From the NCBI GenBank assembly GCA_046727435.1, contig JBKPCR010000144.1:1-18190 (forward strand): a stretch of 18,190 nucleotides of DNA, read 5' to 3'. The notes beneath the pieces are model-generated. The model ran no database searches and had not been told where the DNA came from. It was given only the letters and a program-made list of their open reading frames with translations. Source of the DNA: CAVPRW01 sp046727435 [NCBI: bacterium] (lineage in GTDB: Bacteria > Tectomicrobia > Entotheonellia > J063). The position numbers were made by a program, and so were the translations under genes. Below, one piece after another: positions 7,306 to 15,191 of this stretch. Numbering within the stretch: the first letter of the stretch is position 1; the number at the start of each line of letters is the position of its first letter.

Positions 7306-7797
7306 TCAGGATAAATCTTGCAATCGGCGGTATTTCCCGCGGTGAAAGATCAGCGGCGGCGCATCGCGCATCACTTCTCCCCAGACGACCTCCCCGATGA
7401 AGATCGAATGGTCCCCACCGGGGAACACTTCAGTGATACGACATTCGAGGTAGGCCACGCAATCGTCCAGGATGGGCGCGCCATTCTGCCCCGGATGATA
7501 GGGGTGGCCCATTAGGCGTCGCGCATCGTCGGAATCACGACTGGCGAGCGCTCGTGACACATGCTCTTGATCTTCGGCGAGGATATTGACGGCAAACGCA
7601 CTGGCATCCTCGAGGAATCGATGGGTAATCGTGCGTTTATCCACACAGATCAGGAGCAGCAGAGGGTCCAGAGAGACAGAGGTGACTGCGTTCGCCGTCA
7701 TCCCGCGCACTTCACCTCCATGCGCCATGGTGATAATCGTCACCCCTGTCGGGAAGCACCCAATGAGCTGTCGATATTCATCCTTCGTCAACGCCAT
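7306..7797 (-). CDS. Flavin reductase-like, FMN-binding protein
   Basis: A 163-aa protein of the flavin reductase domain (DIM6/NTAB) family, which reduces free FMN or FAD with NAD(P)H or supplies reduced flavin to two-component monooxygenases. Typical features are the N-terminal FPTGVTIITM, the FMN-binding GMTANAVTSVSLDPLLLLICVDK (about 32-54), FAVNILAEDQ (about 68-77) and the closing PLIFHRGKYRRL (about 148-159). AAAGGG lies 7 nt before the ATG. It lies 50 nt downstream of the selenoprotein gene on the same strand, so the two are probably one transcript. The partner enzyme is not in this window. Confidence 0.9.
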   Translation of the reverse strand: MALTKDEYRQLIGCFPTGVTIITMAHGGEVRGMTANAVTSVSLDPLLLLICVDKRTITHRFLEDASAFAVNILAEDQEHVSRALASRDSDDARRLMGHPYHPGQNGAPILDDCVAYLECRITEVFPGGDHSIFIGEVVWGEVMRDAPPLIFHRGKYRRLQDLS

Positions 7798-7847
7798 GTG
7801 TATGCCCTTTCTAACGGCTGTCCGCCCTCTCGTCGACCGCCAGCGCC

Positions 7848-8462
7848 CTAGCGCACGCCAAACTTTTCCAGGACCTGGAGATAATCCTGCAGCGGTACCG
7901 CACCGACCACACGGGCTTGGCCGAAGAAGACCGTGGGCACAGCCGTTACCATGAAGCGGTTAATCGCCTCTTCGTATTCCTCAATGGCCAGCTTGTGCCC
8001 TTCACCCGCCGCAAAATCAGCCCTGAAGCGATCCATGTCCAGTTGACACTCCTCGGCAACCGTGAAGATCTCCACGCCATTGGCGATGTTCATCCCTCTG
8101 GTGAAGAACGCCTCAAACAAGGCATAGTGCATGCGCTCATAAGCCTCCTTACTCTGGAACGCGGCACACTTGGCGGCAGCTAAAGCAGGTATACTCCAGT
8201 TGGGGAAATCATCGCGCTCCCACATCTTAAACACCACGCCATCGGGAGCCGCCAGTCGAGCTGCACGCTGCCAGCCTAGTTCACGACGGGTGCCATGGAA
8301 CTGCGCGCTTGGGTCGGGCGAGGGCCGTAGTGCGAAGCTTCGGCGCTCGATTAGCACACGCTCCCCGAACCGCTCTTCGATCGTCCGCAGCCGCACGGCT
8401 GCGGGATAGCACCAGGGTCAAAGGTAATCTGAGATTTCCACAATCCGTAACGGCTCGTTCAT
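7848..8462 (-). CDS. DsbA/FrnE-like thioredoxin-fold selenoprotein (UGA read as selenocysteine at residue 15)
   Basis: A 204-aa oxidoreductase of the DsbA/FrnE (2-hydroxychromene-2-carboxylate isomerase-like) family. From ATG 8462, preceded by GGGGAGG with a 4-nt spacer, the frame reads MNEPLRIVEISDYL, then TGA (8420-8418), then PWCYPAAVRLR. Relatives carry a CPWC redox motif at exactly this place (SD-x-CPWC), so the TGA replaces the first cysteine and the motif becomes U-P-W-C. The cis-proline partner V175-P176-T177 (AVPTVFFG) is present and the length is normal. A SECIS-like hairpin follows the UGA. Conventional calling would start at GTG 8396 and lose the active site and first strand. It is probably co-transcribed with the flavin reductase gene. 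The selenocysteine reading is an inference; selA/B/C/D are not in this window. A Cys-to-stop mutation or sequencing error is the alternative. Confidence 0.83.
8385..8420 (-). promoter_or_regulatory. Bacterial SECIS element following the UGA codon
   Basis: Directly after the UGA (8420-8418) the mRNA forms a perfect 8-bp stem, CCGCAGCC (8404-8397) with GGCTGCGG (8392-8385), closed by the tetraloop GUGC (8396-8393). The loop starts 21 nt after the UGA and begins with G-U. Both fit the known rules for bacterial SECIS (loop about 16-37 nt after UGA, a G at the start of the loop, GU recognised by SelB). The hairpin lies within the coding sequence, as expected in bacteria. Confidence 0.75.
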
Positions 8463-8599
8463 CCGACCTCCCCTCTTCCCGCTTGTCATCCCTGTCATCT
8501 TTCACCCAGAGCGCCGCGCCCAGAGGCTCCGTCAGCTCTTCTACATCCTCTTTGATCACCTCGCCCCGCGCCACGCTTGCCGTGATCGTTTTCAAGCTC

Positions 8600-8628
8600 A
8601 TGGTAATAAACGGGCTCAAGTCTGTCAA
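8600..8628 (-). promoter_or_regulatory. Candidate promoter for the selenoprotein/flavin reductase unit
   Basis: On the reverse strand a perfect TTGACA (8628-8623), a 17-nt spacer and TACCAT (8605-8600) form a good sigma70-type promoter. The predicted start near 8593 gives a 5' leader of about 130 nt before ATG 8462. Confidence 0.5.
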
Positions 8629-8755
8629 CGATGCTGTATCAACGATGTATAAGCCTGCTGTAGGAAAGGCCACTCCGAACAAAAATGCACCCAAAAGGTA
8701 TGAAGCCTGTATGGATCTATGGCCTCGATTTCCCACTGTCCACGCGAAAAAATGG

Positions 8756-8784
8756 TTGACAATCCCGCAGTCCCCCAGCATATA
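8756..8784 (+). promoter_or_regulatory. Candidate promoter for the HU gene
   Basis: A perfect TTGACA (8756-8761) is followed after 17 nt by CATATA (8779-8784), with TATATA also present at 8781-8786 (19-nt spacer). The leader to the HU start would be about 150 nt. Confidence 0.45.
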
Positions 8785-8942
8785 TATCTCGCAAGACCCG
8801 CGGTATCCCGCTGATTGGGACCTGTGACAGGAATCCGCACGCGTCGTGTAGCATCCCGTGGGTACTACCCTGCCGTGTGCCGCTTGGTGCGCGCGCGCGG
8901 CGCTGTAATGGGCGGCACTTTCGCGAAGGGAGGGAGGCTGCG

Positions 8943-9215
8943 ATGAACAGAGCGGATCTGGTGACGCGCATTTCCAAGGACGCCGATATCACCAAGCGAG
9001 AAGCCGAGAAAGCGTTGAACGCACTTGTCGATAGCGTCCAGGAAGCCTTAAGCAAGGGTGACAGCGTCACACTGGTGGGATTCGGCACATTCTCCGTGAT
9101 GTCACGTGCGGCTCGCAAGGGGCGTAACCCCCAAACCGGGCGAGAGATCTTCATTCCTGCCAGCAAAACACCTAAATTTAGAGCTGGGAAAGGCCTGCGG
9201 GAGGCGGTCAGGTAA
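8943..9215 (+). CDS. HU-family DNA-binding protein
   Basis: A 90-aa bacterial histone-like protein, exactly the family length. It opens MNRADLVTRIS, shows the dimer helices (TKREAEKALNALVDSVQEALSKGD), the GFGTF saddle motif (about 46-50) and the basic DNA-binding arm RKGRNPQTGREIFIPA, closing with FRAGKGLREAV. HU dimers bind and bend DNA and organise the nucleoid. GGGAGG lies about 6 nt before ATG 8943, so the longer open frame from 8877 is rejected. It is a single-gene unit, divergent from the selenoprotein gene and convergent with purN. Confidence 0.96.
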   Translation: MNRADLVTRISKDADITKREAEKALNALVDSVQEALSKGDSVTLVGFGTFSVMSRAARKGRNPQTGREIFIPASKTPKFRAGKGLREAVR

Positions 9216-9218
9216 GAT

Positions 9219-9264
9219 ATCTAGGCCACCCTCTGCCGAGGCTGGTCGTGCCCAGCTCCTAGAT
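9219..9264. terminator. Nested inverted repeat between hup and purN, possible terminator
   Basis: ATCTAGG (9219-9225) pairs with CCTAGAT (9258-9264), and inside it GCTGG (9241-9245) pairs with CCAGC (9252-9256). The structure starts just after the HU stop and is followed by scattered T residues (TTCTTCAGCTTT). This is weak evidence for a bidirectional terminator between convergent units. Confidence 0.3.
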
Positions 9265-9344
9265 GGCCTTCTTCAGCTTTACAGTCCATGTGATCGATGA
9301 AGTCGCCGGCATAGTTAATGCTTCAGCATGCCAGCGATGCCAGG

Positions 9345-10022
9345 CTAGCGCTCCTTCCTCTGTTCTCCTCCGGGCAACGTGATCGGGGAAGGAGCAGTCT
9401 CAAAGGTGTTCACCCATCGTCCTTGCACCTGCAGTCGTCCCTCGGCGAAGAGCTGGATGACTTCGGGATAGGCTTTCCATTCCTCAACTGCCACGCGCGC
9501 TGCTAAACTTTCAGGTGTATCATGGTCCAGAACCGGCACGACGCGTTGCACAATGATCGGCCCATGATCGTATTCCTCGTCGGCAAAATGGACGGTGCAC
9601 CCACTCACCTTGACCCCATAGGCTAGCGCGGCCTGATGCACACGCATTCCGTAAAACCCCTTCCCACAGAAGGCGGGAATGAGCGAGGGATGAATATTGA
9701 TGACGCGTCCGCGGTAGTGGGGTGCATAGCGAAAGACACGGAGGAACCCAGCCATCGCGATCAGCTCTGGCGCGTACAGATCGAGTGTACGGTTTAACTC
9801 CTTATCAAACGCTTGTGCATCTCGGTAGGCTTTCCACGGAATGCAAATGGCCTCCAAGCCATGGCGTTTGGCGCGTACTAACCCGTATGCATCGGGTTGG
9901 CTGCTGATGACCACGACGATCGACGCCGAGAGTTTTCCGGCCTCGATGTGATCAATGAGGTTTTGCAACGTCGTGCCGCCCCCTGAAAGGAGAACGGCCA
10001 AACGCAACGGCGGCCGATTCAC
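9345..10022 (-). CDS. purN: Phosphoribosylglycinamide formyltransferase (PurN)
   Basis: A 225-aa GAR transformylase that moves a formyl group from 10-formyl-THF to glycinamide ribonucleotide in purine synthesis. The N-terminal phosphate-binding LLSGGGTTLQNL (11-22), the catalytic N109 and H111 in NIHPSLIPAF and D152 in YDHGPII are all present. The C-terminus is slightly long, with a basic tail. The start is GTG 10022, whose GTGA overlaps the pyrF stop by 4 nt, a sign of translational coupling. It is the last gene of the lysS-folC-comB-cysS-phosphatase-pyrF-purN operon, and its folate cofactor links it to folC in the same transcript. Confidence 0.95.
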   Translation of the reverse strand: MNRPPLRLAVLLSGGGTTLQNLIDHIEAGKLSASIVVVISSQPDAYGLVRAKRHGLEAICIPWKAYRDAQAFDKELNRTLDLYAPELIAMAGFLRVFRYAPHYRGRVINIHPSLIPAFCGKGFYGMRVHQAALAYGVKVSGCTVHFADEEYDHGPIIVQRVVPVLDHDTPESLAARVAVEEWKAYPEVIQLFAEGRLQVQGRWVNTFETAPSPITLPGGEQRKER

Positions 10023-10960
10023 GACAACGGCCTCAGCACGGCCGCCAGTTCCTCCTTCATGGCCAGGACAGCGGCACGAGCGGCTTCGGGAAAGCGCTCT
10101 TCGCCGAAGGCCCGATAGGTCTGCTGGCGGTAGGCATACAGGATCGCACGTGCGGAATTGACGACGGCGCCATAGCCATCAGCCGCAAAGCAGGCCTGGA
10201 CGTCCGCCGCGCCCGCACCCTGAGCACCATAGCCGGGGACAAGAAAATAGGTATGCGGCATCAGCTCACGCAACCGCGCCGCTTCCGCTGGATAGGTGGC
10301 CCCCACCACTGCCCCTACAGCTTGATAGCCACGCATCCCCTCCGTCCCCCGTCCCCACTGCTGAATTAGGCTGGCCAGCCGTTCGTAGAGCGGCTGGCCA
10401 TCGACGAGGAGATTCTGCACCTCACCCGAGGTCGGGTTGGAGGTCTTCGCCAGGATAAACAGGCCTTTGCCATGGGATGTGGCGGCGGCCACGAAGGGGA
10501 GTACACCATCCCCCCCAACATAGGGATTCACAGTGATCGCATCGGCCTCAAAGCCCGGCGACATCGTCACCCCAGGAAGACTACTGCCCAGGTAGGCTGA
10601 GGCATACGCCTGCGCCGTCAGCTCGATGTCGCCACGCTTGACGTCGGCAATGACGATGAGCCCACGGTGTCGGGCCTCGCGCAGGGTGTCGGCGAAGACT
10701 TCCATTCCCGCAGGTCCGAACGCTTCGTAAAAGGCTACCTGGACCTTCACTACGGGTACCTGCGGGGCCAATGCATCCAACAAGCGTAGGTTAAAATCCC
10801 GTATCGCCAAACTCGCCGCTCGGTGAGTTTCCCCGTATTGCGCCAAATAGGTGCGTACAAGCGTCGGTGGCATGAGGTCGAGACGAGGATCGAAGCCCAC
10901 GGTGATGGGACATCCTTTACGGTCGATGGCTTCCATCAGCCTATCGGAGAATGTTTCCAT
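10019..10960 (-). CDS. pyrF: Orotidine 5'-phosphate decarboxylase (PyrF, long type 2 form)
   Basis: A 313-aa enzyme that decarboxylates OMP to UMP, the last step of de novo pyrimidine synthesis. The active-site segment ADVKRGDIE (105-113) carries the D-K-x-x-D charge network, preceded by VGFDPRLD (21-28) with an early catalytic-site aspartate. Phosphate and ribose elements are GVTMSPGFEADAITVNPYVGGDG and YFLVPGYGAQGA. The length matches the longer type 2 group seen in actinobacteria, Myxococcus and others, not the 230-aa E. coli type. It overlaps purN by 4 nt and lies 59 nt after the histidine phosphatase gene. Confidence 0.95.
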   Translation of the reverse strand: METFSDRLMEAIDRKGCPITVGFDPRLDLMPPTLVRTYLAQYGETHRAASLAIRDFNLRLLDALAPQVPVVKVQVAFYEAFGPAGMEVFADTLREARHRGLIVIADVKRGDIELTAQAYASAYLGSSLPGVTMSPGFEADAITVNPYVGGDGVLPFVAAATSHGKGLFILAKTSNPTSGEVQNLLVDGQPLYERLASLIQQWGRGTEGMRGYQAVGAVVGATYPAEAARLRELMPHTYFLVPGYGAQGAGAADVQACFAADGYGAVVNSARAILYAYRQQTYRAFGEERFPEAARAAVLAMKEELAAVLRPLS

Positions 10961-11019
10961 GGGGATTCCCCAGCTCTTCCTTAGCTCTTCCTTCCCGTCC
11001 GCACTTCACCAGCGGTGTC

Positions 11020-11643
11020 TCAGCCCTCTATACCCTGCAGGTGCGCCGTCTCATTCATTGAGATCACGGCCCATTCATTTCCGGTCACTTCCAACGTGTG
11101 AATCGAGGCATTGCCAATGGTGAACTCGCGTCGATCGCCGTTGACACTCCCGAGGATATGGTTGATGAGGGCATAGCAGAATCCACCGTGGCTCACCACC
11201 ACCACCATTTCGTTCAGATGCCGCCGCGCAACCGTCTGTAATTCAGCCAGAGCACGGGTGAGAAGCTGGTGTATGGTCTCTCCCTGGGGCGGAGCGAAGT
11301 CTGTAGAACGGGCGCGCCACATGGTAAACTGCTCTGGATAACGTGCCCGAATTTCTGCCGCTGTGAGTCCTTCCCAGGCGCCGTACTGGCGCTCGCGCAA
11401 CCGTGGAGATGTTACCACCGTCAGTCCTAGGGGTTCCCCGATGATCGTGGCCGTTTCAAAGGCCCGCGCCAGGTCGCTGGAGTATAGGGCCCGTACCGGT
11501 TCGAGGGCCAGTCGCTGCGCCGCCCGCTGTGCTTGCTGGCGCCCGGCCGCATTCAGCGGCGTATCACTATGTCCCTGAATGCGGCCGGTGGCATTCCAAT
11601 CGGTCTCACCATGACGCACGAGCAGGATACGAGTTGATTCCAT
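11020..11643 (-). CDS. Histidine phosphatase-family protein (CobC/PhoE-like)
   Basis: A 207-aa member of the phosphoglycerate mutase-like histidine phosphatases. The catalytic RHGET (10-14, H11 being the phospho-acceptor), the R58-x-x-R-A-x-E-T-A helix region (SSDLARAFETA), E84 in LRERQYGAWEG and the second histidine H152 in SHGG are all present. The pattern (RIQGHSDTPLNAAGRQQA, YGAWEG) is that of broad-specificity phosphatases and alpha-ribazole phosphatase, rather than glycolytic PGM. The ATG at 11643 lies 2 nt after the cysS stop, so the two are probably translationally coupled. Substrate unknown; the neighbours give no cobalamin context. Confidence 0.9.
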   Translation of the reverse strand: MESTRILLVRHGETDWNATGRIQGHSDTPLNAAGRQQAQRAAQRLALEPVRALYSSDLARAFETATIIGEPLGLTVVTSPRLRERQYGAWEGLTAAEIRARYPEQFTMWRARSTDFAPPQGETIHQLLTRALAELQTVARRHLNEMVVVVSHGGFCYALINHILGSVNGDRREFTIGNASIHTLEVTGNEWAVISMNETAHLQGIEG

Positions 11644-11645
11644 AG

Positions 11646-13037
11646 CTATTGCCGTTTCAGGCGAGGGCCGCGCGGAGTATCTTCGATGAAATATCCCAGC
11701 GCCGCGATCTGGGCTCGCAAACGATCAGCCGTGGCGAAGTCGCGCCGTTTTCTGGCCTGCTCCCGTTCCTGGACTAAGCGTTCCACATTGGCGTCAACAG
11801 CGGTTTCTGTCTCGTCCAAAAGGCCCAAGACGCGGTCGAATCGCCGCATCGTCGCCATCACGGCCTGGGCATTCTCCCGGCTCAACTGACCATCGGCCAA
11901 CAGCCGATTGATGTCGCGGACAAACTCGAAAATCGCTGCCAGCCCGAGTGAGATATTGAAATCGTCGTCCATGCCCTCTTCGAACTGCTGCAGCGCCTGG
12001 CGAATCAGCCCATCCACAGGAGTGCTTGTGCCCTCGGCCGTCCGCAAATTGGCCATGCAATCCTGTAGACGTTGCACAGCCGCCTCAGCTGCGGCCAGAC
12101 CGTCCAGGGTGAAGTTCTGGGTTTGACGGTAGTGGGTCGACAGTAGGCTGTAACGGATGGCCTTGGGCTTATGGCCCCATTGTAGCAAATCGCGCAGCGT
12201 ATGGAAATTGCCGAGCGATTTCGACATCTTCTGATTCTCCACGAGGAGAAACTGGCAGTGCACCCATCGCTGCACGAATAGGTGGCCTGAGGCTGCCTCC
12301 GACTGGGCGATCTCGTTCTCATGATGCGGAAAGATCAGATCGACGCCACCAGCATGAATATCGATTGGGGTGCCAAGATATTTCATGGCCATGACTGAGC
12401 ACTCAATGTGCCAGCCTGGCCGTCCCTTGCCGAGTTCGGTTTCCCAATAAACATCGCCATCCGCCTCAGTCCAACCCTTCCAGAGGGCGAAATCGCGCAC
12501 GTCTTCTTTCTCATACTCGTCCGCATCCACCCGTCCACTGGCACCGGCCTGCAGTCGGCGTTCCTGAAGATGAGAGAGTTTGCCATAGTCTGGGAAGGCG
12601 TCCACTTTGAAATACACCGAGCCACCAGCTTGGTAGGCATAACCGCGTTTGAGGAGATGCTGGATCAGCGCCACCATTTCGGGGATATGCTCGGTGGCCG
12701 CTGGGTAATGCTCGGCAGGCTCGATATTGAGGGTCTGCAAATCTTCGAAGAATGCTTTGGTGTAGAACTTGACATATTCCACGAGGGAGGTATTCGCCTG
12801 GCGCGCCCCGCGAATCGTCTTGTCATCGACGTCAGTGAGGTTCATCACCTGCGTGACGCGGTATCCCTTGTAGAGCAGGTACCGCCGCATGATGTCGCAC
12901 AAGACGAAAGTCCGGAAGTTGCCGATATGGGCGTAGTCGTATACCGTGGGTCCACAGGTATAGATGCGCACCTCTCCCGGATGAATCGGCTGGAATTCTT
13001 CCTTGACGCGCGTCAAGGTATTATAGAGACGTAGCAT
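11646..13037 (-). CDS. cysS: Cysteinyl-tRNA synthetase
   Basis: A 463-aa class I synthetase that charges tRNA-Cys. The HIGH motif is HIGN (37-40) after the zinc-ligand segment TCGPT (C28). Further zinc ligands are C213 (HIECSVM) and the HHENE segment near 238-242, and KMSKS is at 270-274 (KMSKSLGN). The C-terminal anticodon-binding region ends LKRQ. Full length, no odd insertion. The start codon at 13037 lies inside the end of the upstream comB-like gene (17-nt overlap); the next gene starts 2 nt after its stop. An essential gene within the operon. Confidence 0.97.
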   Translation of the reverse strand: MLRLYNTLTRVKEEFQPIHPGEVRIYTCGPTVYDYAHIGNFRTFVLCDIMRRYLLYKGYRVTQVMNLTDVDDKTIRGARQANTSLVEYVKFYTKAFFEDLQTLNIEPAEHYPAATEHIPEMVALIQHLLKRGYAYQAGGSVYFKVDAFPDYGKLSHLQERRLQAGASGRVDADEYEKEDVRDFALWKGWTEADGDVYWETELGKGRPGWHIECSVMAMKYLGTPIDIHAGGVDLIFPHHENEIAQSEAASGHLFVQRWVHCQFLLVENQKMSKSLGNFHTLRDLLQWGHKPKAIRYSLLSTHYRQTQNFTLDGLAAAEAAVQRLQDCMANLRTAEGTSTPVDGLIRQALQQFEEGMDDDFNISLGLAAIFEFVRDINRLLADGQLSRENAQAVMATMRRFDRVLGLLDETETAVDANVERLVQEREQARKRRDFATADRLRAQIAALGYFIEDTPRGPRLKRQ

Positions 13038-13821
13038 GCTCTAAAGTCCCTCGTTGTAAGCGAATGCCTCGCCCCCCACACGGCAGGGGGACGACAGCCG
13101 TCAAGGTTGGCACGATGTCGGAGATCAGATCGACCTGGGCGCATAGGCGGATATCATCCGCGAAGCCGAGCCCCACTAACTTTTGACCGTGGGATGATTG
13201 CAGAAACCCCTGTAGCAGGCCAGCCGACTGGATCAGCTGTTGATACTGCTGAAAAGACGTTGCAGAGGCCTGATGGATGGGAAGACCTAAATGCGCGGCA
13301 AGGACGGTGGCGCCCAGCCAATCCTCATCGGCAATGACGCTGGGGTCAGTGGCCAGGCCGGCTGGGATAATGACGATCGGGATGTTCTCGGCCTGCGCCA
13401 AGGTACTCACCTGGCGCGCCACTGCGGAGGCATTGATCGTCGTGCCGACAGTGATCGCCGAGGCACCAAGGCAATCGACCAAGCGTTGTGCGCCCGTGGT
13501 CGAGGTGAACGCCACCCGTTTGCCCTGCACATCAACGCGCTGGATCTCCGTTGGGCTATTGCCGAAATCGAAGCCGTCGACCTTGAGCCCACCCCGTTCA
13601 CCAACCAGTAGTGTATTGGGGTACTCCTCACGATAAGCGTAGGCCTCATCAACTTCTTTCACCACCAGCACTTCTGCGGCGCCGCGCTGTAGCAAGCAGG
13701 TGATGGTGGCACTGGCGCGTAAGGCATCGACGACCACCGCCACAGCCTTCTGCTCACGTGCCCAGCCACAGCCCTCCTCACCCGACCTCAGGTGCACTTC
13801 CACACTGTGGGAGGATGTCAT
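13021..13821 (-). CDS. ComB-like 2-phosphosulfolactate phosphatase family protein
   Basis: A 266-aa protein of the 2-phosphosulfolactate phosphatase (ComB) family, a Mg-dependent acid phosphatase first known from methanogen coenzyme M synthesis and widespread in bacteria, where its role is often unclear. Family motifs are VVDALRASATI (31-41), GERGGLKVDGFDFGNSP (74-90), FTSTTGAQRL and a late GFADDIRLCAQVD segment. It is fused into the operon by overlaps at both ends: 4 nt with folC (ATGA) and 17 nt with cysS. No comA or comC-like genes are visible, so coenzyme M synthesis is not supported here. Confidence 0.88.
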   Translation of the reverse strand: MTSSHSVEVHLRSGEEGCGWAREQKAVAVVVDALRASATITCLLQRGAAEVLVVKEVDEAYAYREEYPNTLLVGERGGLKVDGFDFGNSPTEIQRVDVQGKRVAFTSTTGAQRLVDCLGASAITVGTTINASAVARQVSTLAQAENIPIVIIPAGLATDPSVIADEDWLGATVLAAHLGLPIHQASATSFQQYQQLIQSAGLLQGFLQSSHGQKLVGLGFADDIRLCAQVDLISDIVPTLTAVVPLPCGGRGIRLQRGTLEHATSL

Positions 13822-15188
13822 CCTTTCACCTGTGTCAAAGCCTCTGCCGCCGTTGCAGCCAGGAGATCGGGAAGCAGGCGTTTCGCATCACCTACGAGAT
13901 ATAACGATCCCGTCACCAGCAGGAAATCGTCCGGCTGGGTCGCGGCGATCGCCTGTGCGAGCGCCTTTTGGGTGTCCTCTTCGGCGATGATATGATCACT
14001 CCACTTGGCCGCTAGGGTTGCCACGCGCTGCGGTGGCGCAGCCCGTGGCACCATCGCCCGTGTCGCCACCGTCAGGCTAGCCAAGGGCGCCAACTCTTCG
14101 ATGATCCCTTCGAGATTCTTGTTGCCCGAGATGCCCAATACCAGGACGAGACGTCGATACTGAAAGCAGGTCACCAACGCTTCGCGCAGGCAGCGCGCAG
14201 AATCTCGGTTATGCGCCCCATCGAGGACGATCCAGGGCTGACGGCTCACCGTCTCCAATCGTCCCTCCCATTGCACCTGTTTTACCCCCTGGCGGATGCC
14301 GTCTACCGAAATCGGCAGACCCTGCCCCTGAAGTTGCTCAGCGGTGGCGATGGCGGTGGCAGCATTCAATATCTGATGTGGCCCGGCCAGTGGAATCTCC
14401 AACCCCGGATAAGATCGCGCCATACCATGCAGATCAAAAACGCTTCCCTGCCAACCAAAGGAGAGTGGTCGCCAGCTCCATTCCGCAGCGACATCGTGCA
14501 GTCGGGCATGTTGTGCCACACACATCTCACGGATTACTGTCAAGGCTTCCTGCCGCTGTGGCGCCACCACCGCCAGGCCGTATGGCTTGATGATCCCAGC
14601 TTTCTCGCGGGCGATCTTCGGGATCGTGTCGCCCAGCACTTCGGTATGGTCGAGACTGATTGAGGTGATGACCGAGACCAGCGGTGTGGCAACATTGGTC
14701 GCGTCCAGACGTCCCCCCAAGCCCACTTCGAGCACTGCGAGCTCCACCTCCATGCGCTGGAAGTGCACCAGTGCCATGGCGGTCAGGATCTCAAAAAACG
14801 TCCGATAGCGACGCACCCCGGCCATTCCTGCTGCCTCGATGTGCGGCATCAGTTCGCTGACCAGGGCTGCGAAGCCCTCTTCTGAGACTATCTCGCCATC
14901 GACGCGGATGCGCTCTCGGACCGAACACAAGTGTGGGGAGGTGTACAGGCCAGCTTTCAGTCCGGCGGCCTGCGCGATTGACGCAATCATGGCTGCGGTC
15001 GACCCCTTACCCTTAGTCCCGGCTACGACCACAGTTTTTAGCCGATGGTGGGGGTTATCAAGACGGGCAAGAAAGCGCTCAAACCCCGTGAGGTCGAAGG
15101 ACTCTCGAGTATAGGACACACCAGGTTGCCGTTCGTAGTTGACGAAACTGTCCAGATAGCTGAGCGCATCCGCAAAGCTCAGGGACAT
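13818..15188 (-). CDS. folC: Folylpolyglutamate synthase / dihydrofolate synthase
   Basis: A 456-aa Mur-ligase-fold enzyme that adds glutamate to dihydropteroate and/or to folates. The P-loop GTKGKGSTAAM (57-67), the opening YLDSFVNYER, the LEVGLGGRLDATNV segment typical of FolC, TSISLDHTEVLG and the C-terminal-domain DGAHN (about 319-323) are all present. Full length. The start at 15188 follows the lysS stop by 3 nt and the stop overlaps the comB-like gene by 4 nt. Polyglutamylated folates feed purN in the same operon. Whether it is bifunctional cannot be read from sequence. Confidence 0.95.
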   Translation of the reverse strand: MSLSFADALSYLDSFVNYERQPGVSYTRESFDLTGFERFLARLDNPHHRLKTVVVAGTKGKGSTAAMIASIAQAAGLKAGLYTSPHLCSVRERIRVDGEIVSEEGFAALVSELMPHIEAAGMAGVRRYRTFFEILTAMALVHFQRMEVELAVLEVGLGGRLDATNVATPLVSVITSISLDHTEVLGDTIPKIAREKAGIIKPYGLAVVAPQRQEALTVIREMCVAQHARLHDVAAEWSWRPLSFGWQGSVFDLHGMARSYPGLEIPLAGPHQILNAATAIATAEQLQGQGLPISVDGIRQGVKQVQWEGRLETVSRQPWIVLDGAHNRDSARCLREALVTCFQYRRLVLVLGISGNKNLEGIIEELAPLASLTVATRAMVPRAAPPQRVATLAAKWSDHIIAEEDTQKALAQAIAATQPDDFLLVTGSLYLVGDAKRLLPDLLAATAAEALTQVKG

Positions 15189-15191
15189 GGT

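Larger units (their letters stand above)
8463..8942. other. Divergent intergenic region between the selenoprotein and HU genes
   Basis: This region holds back-to-back promoter candidates (reverse 8628-8600, forward 8756-8784). A leftward open frame from ATG 8602 has G/C-rich third positions in its first 45 codons. However, it begins inside the -10 element and runs 180 nt into the selenoprotein gene without an SD, so I do not call it. I see nothing else. Confidence 0.4.

Noticed and set aside
8281-8781. A leftward 166-codon frame, including a G/C-rich stretch from ATG 8602.
   Set aside because: It runs 180 nt through the selenoprotein gene in another frame, lacks an SD, and its best ATG lies inside the -10 element of a good promoter. 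It is most likely a shadow plus leader sequence.
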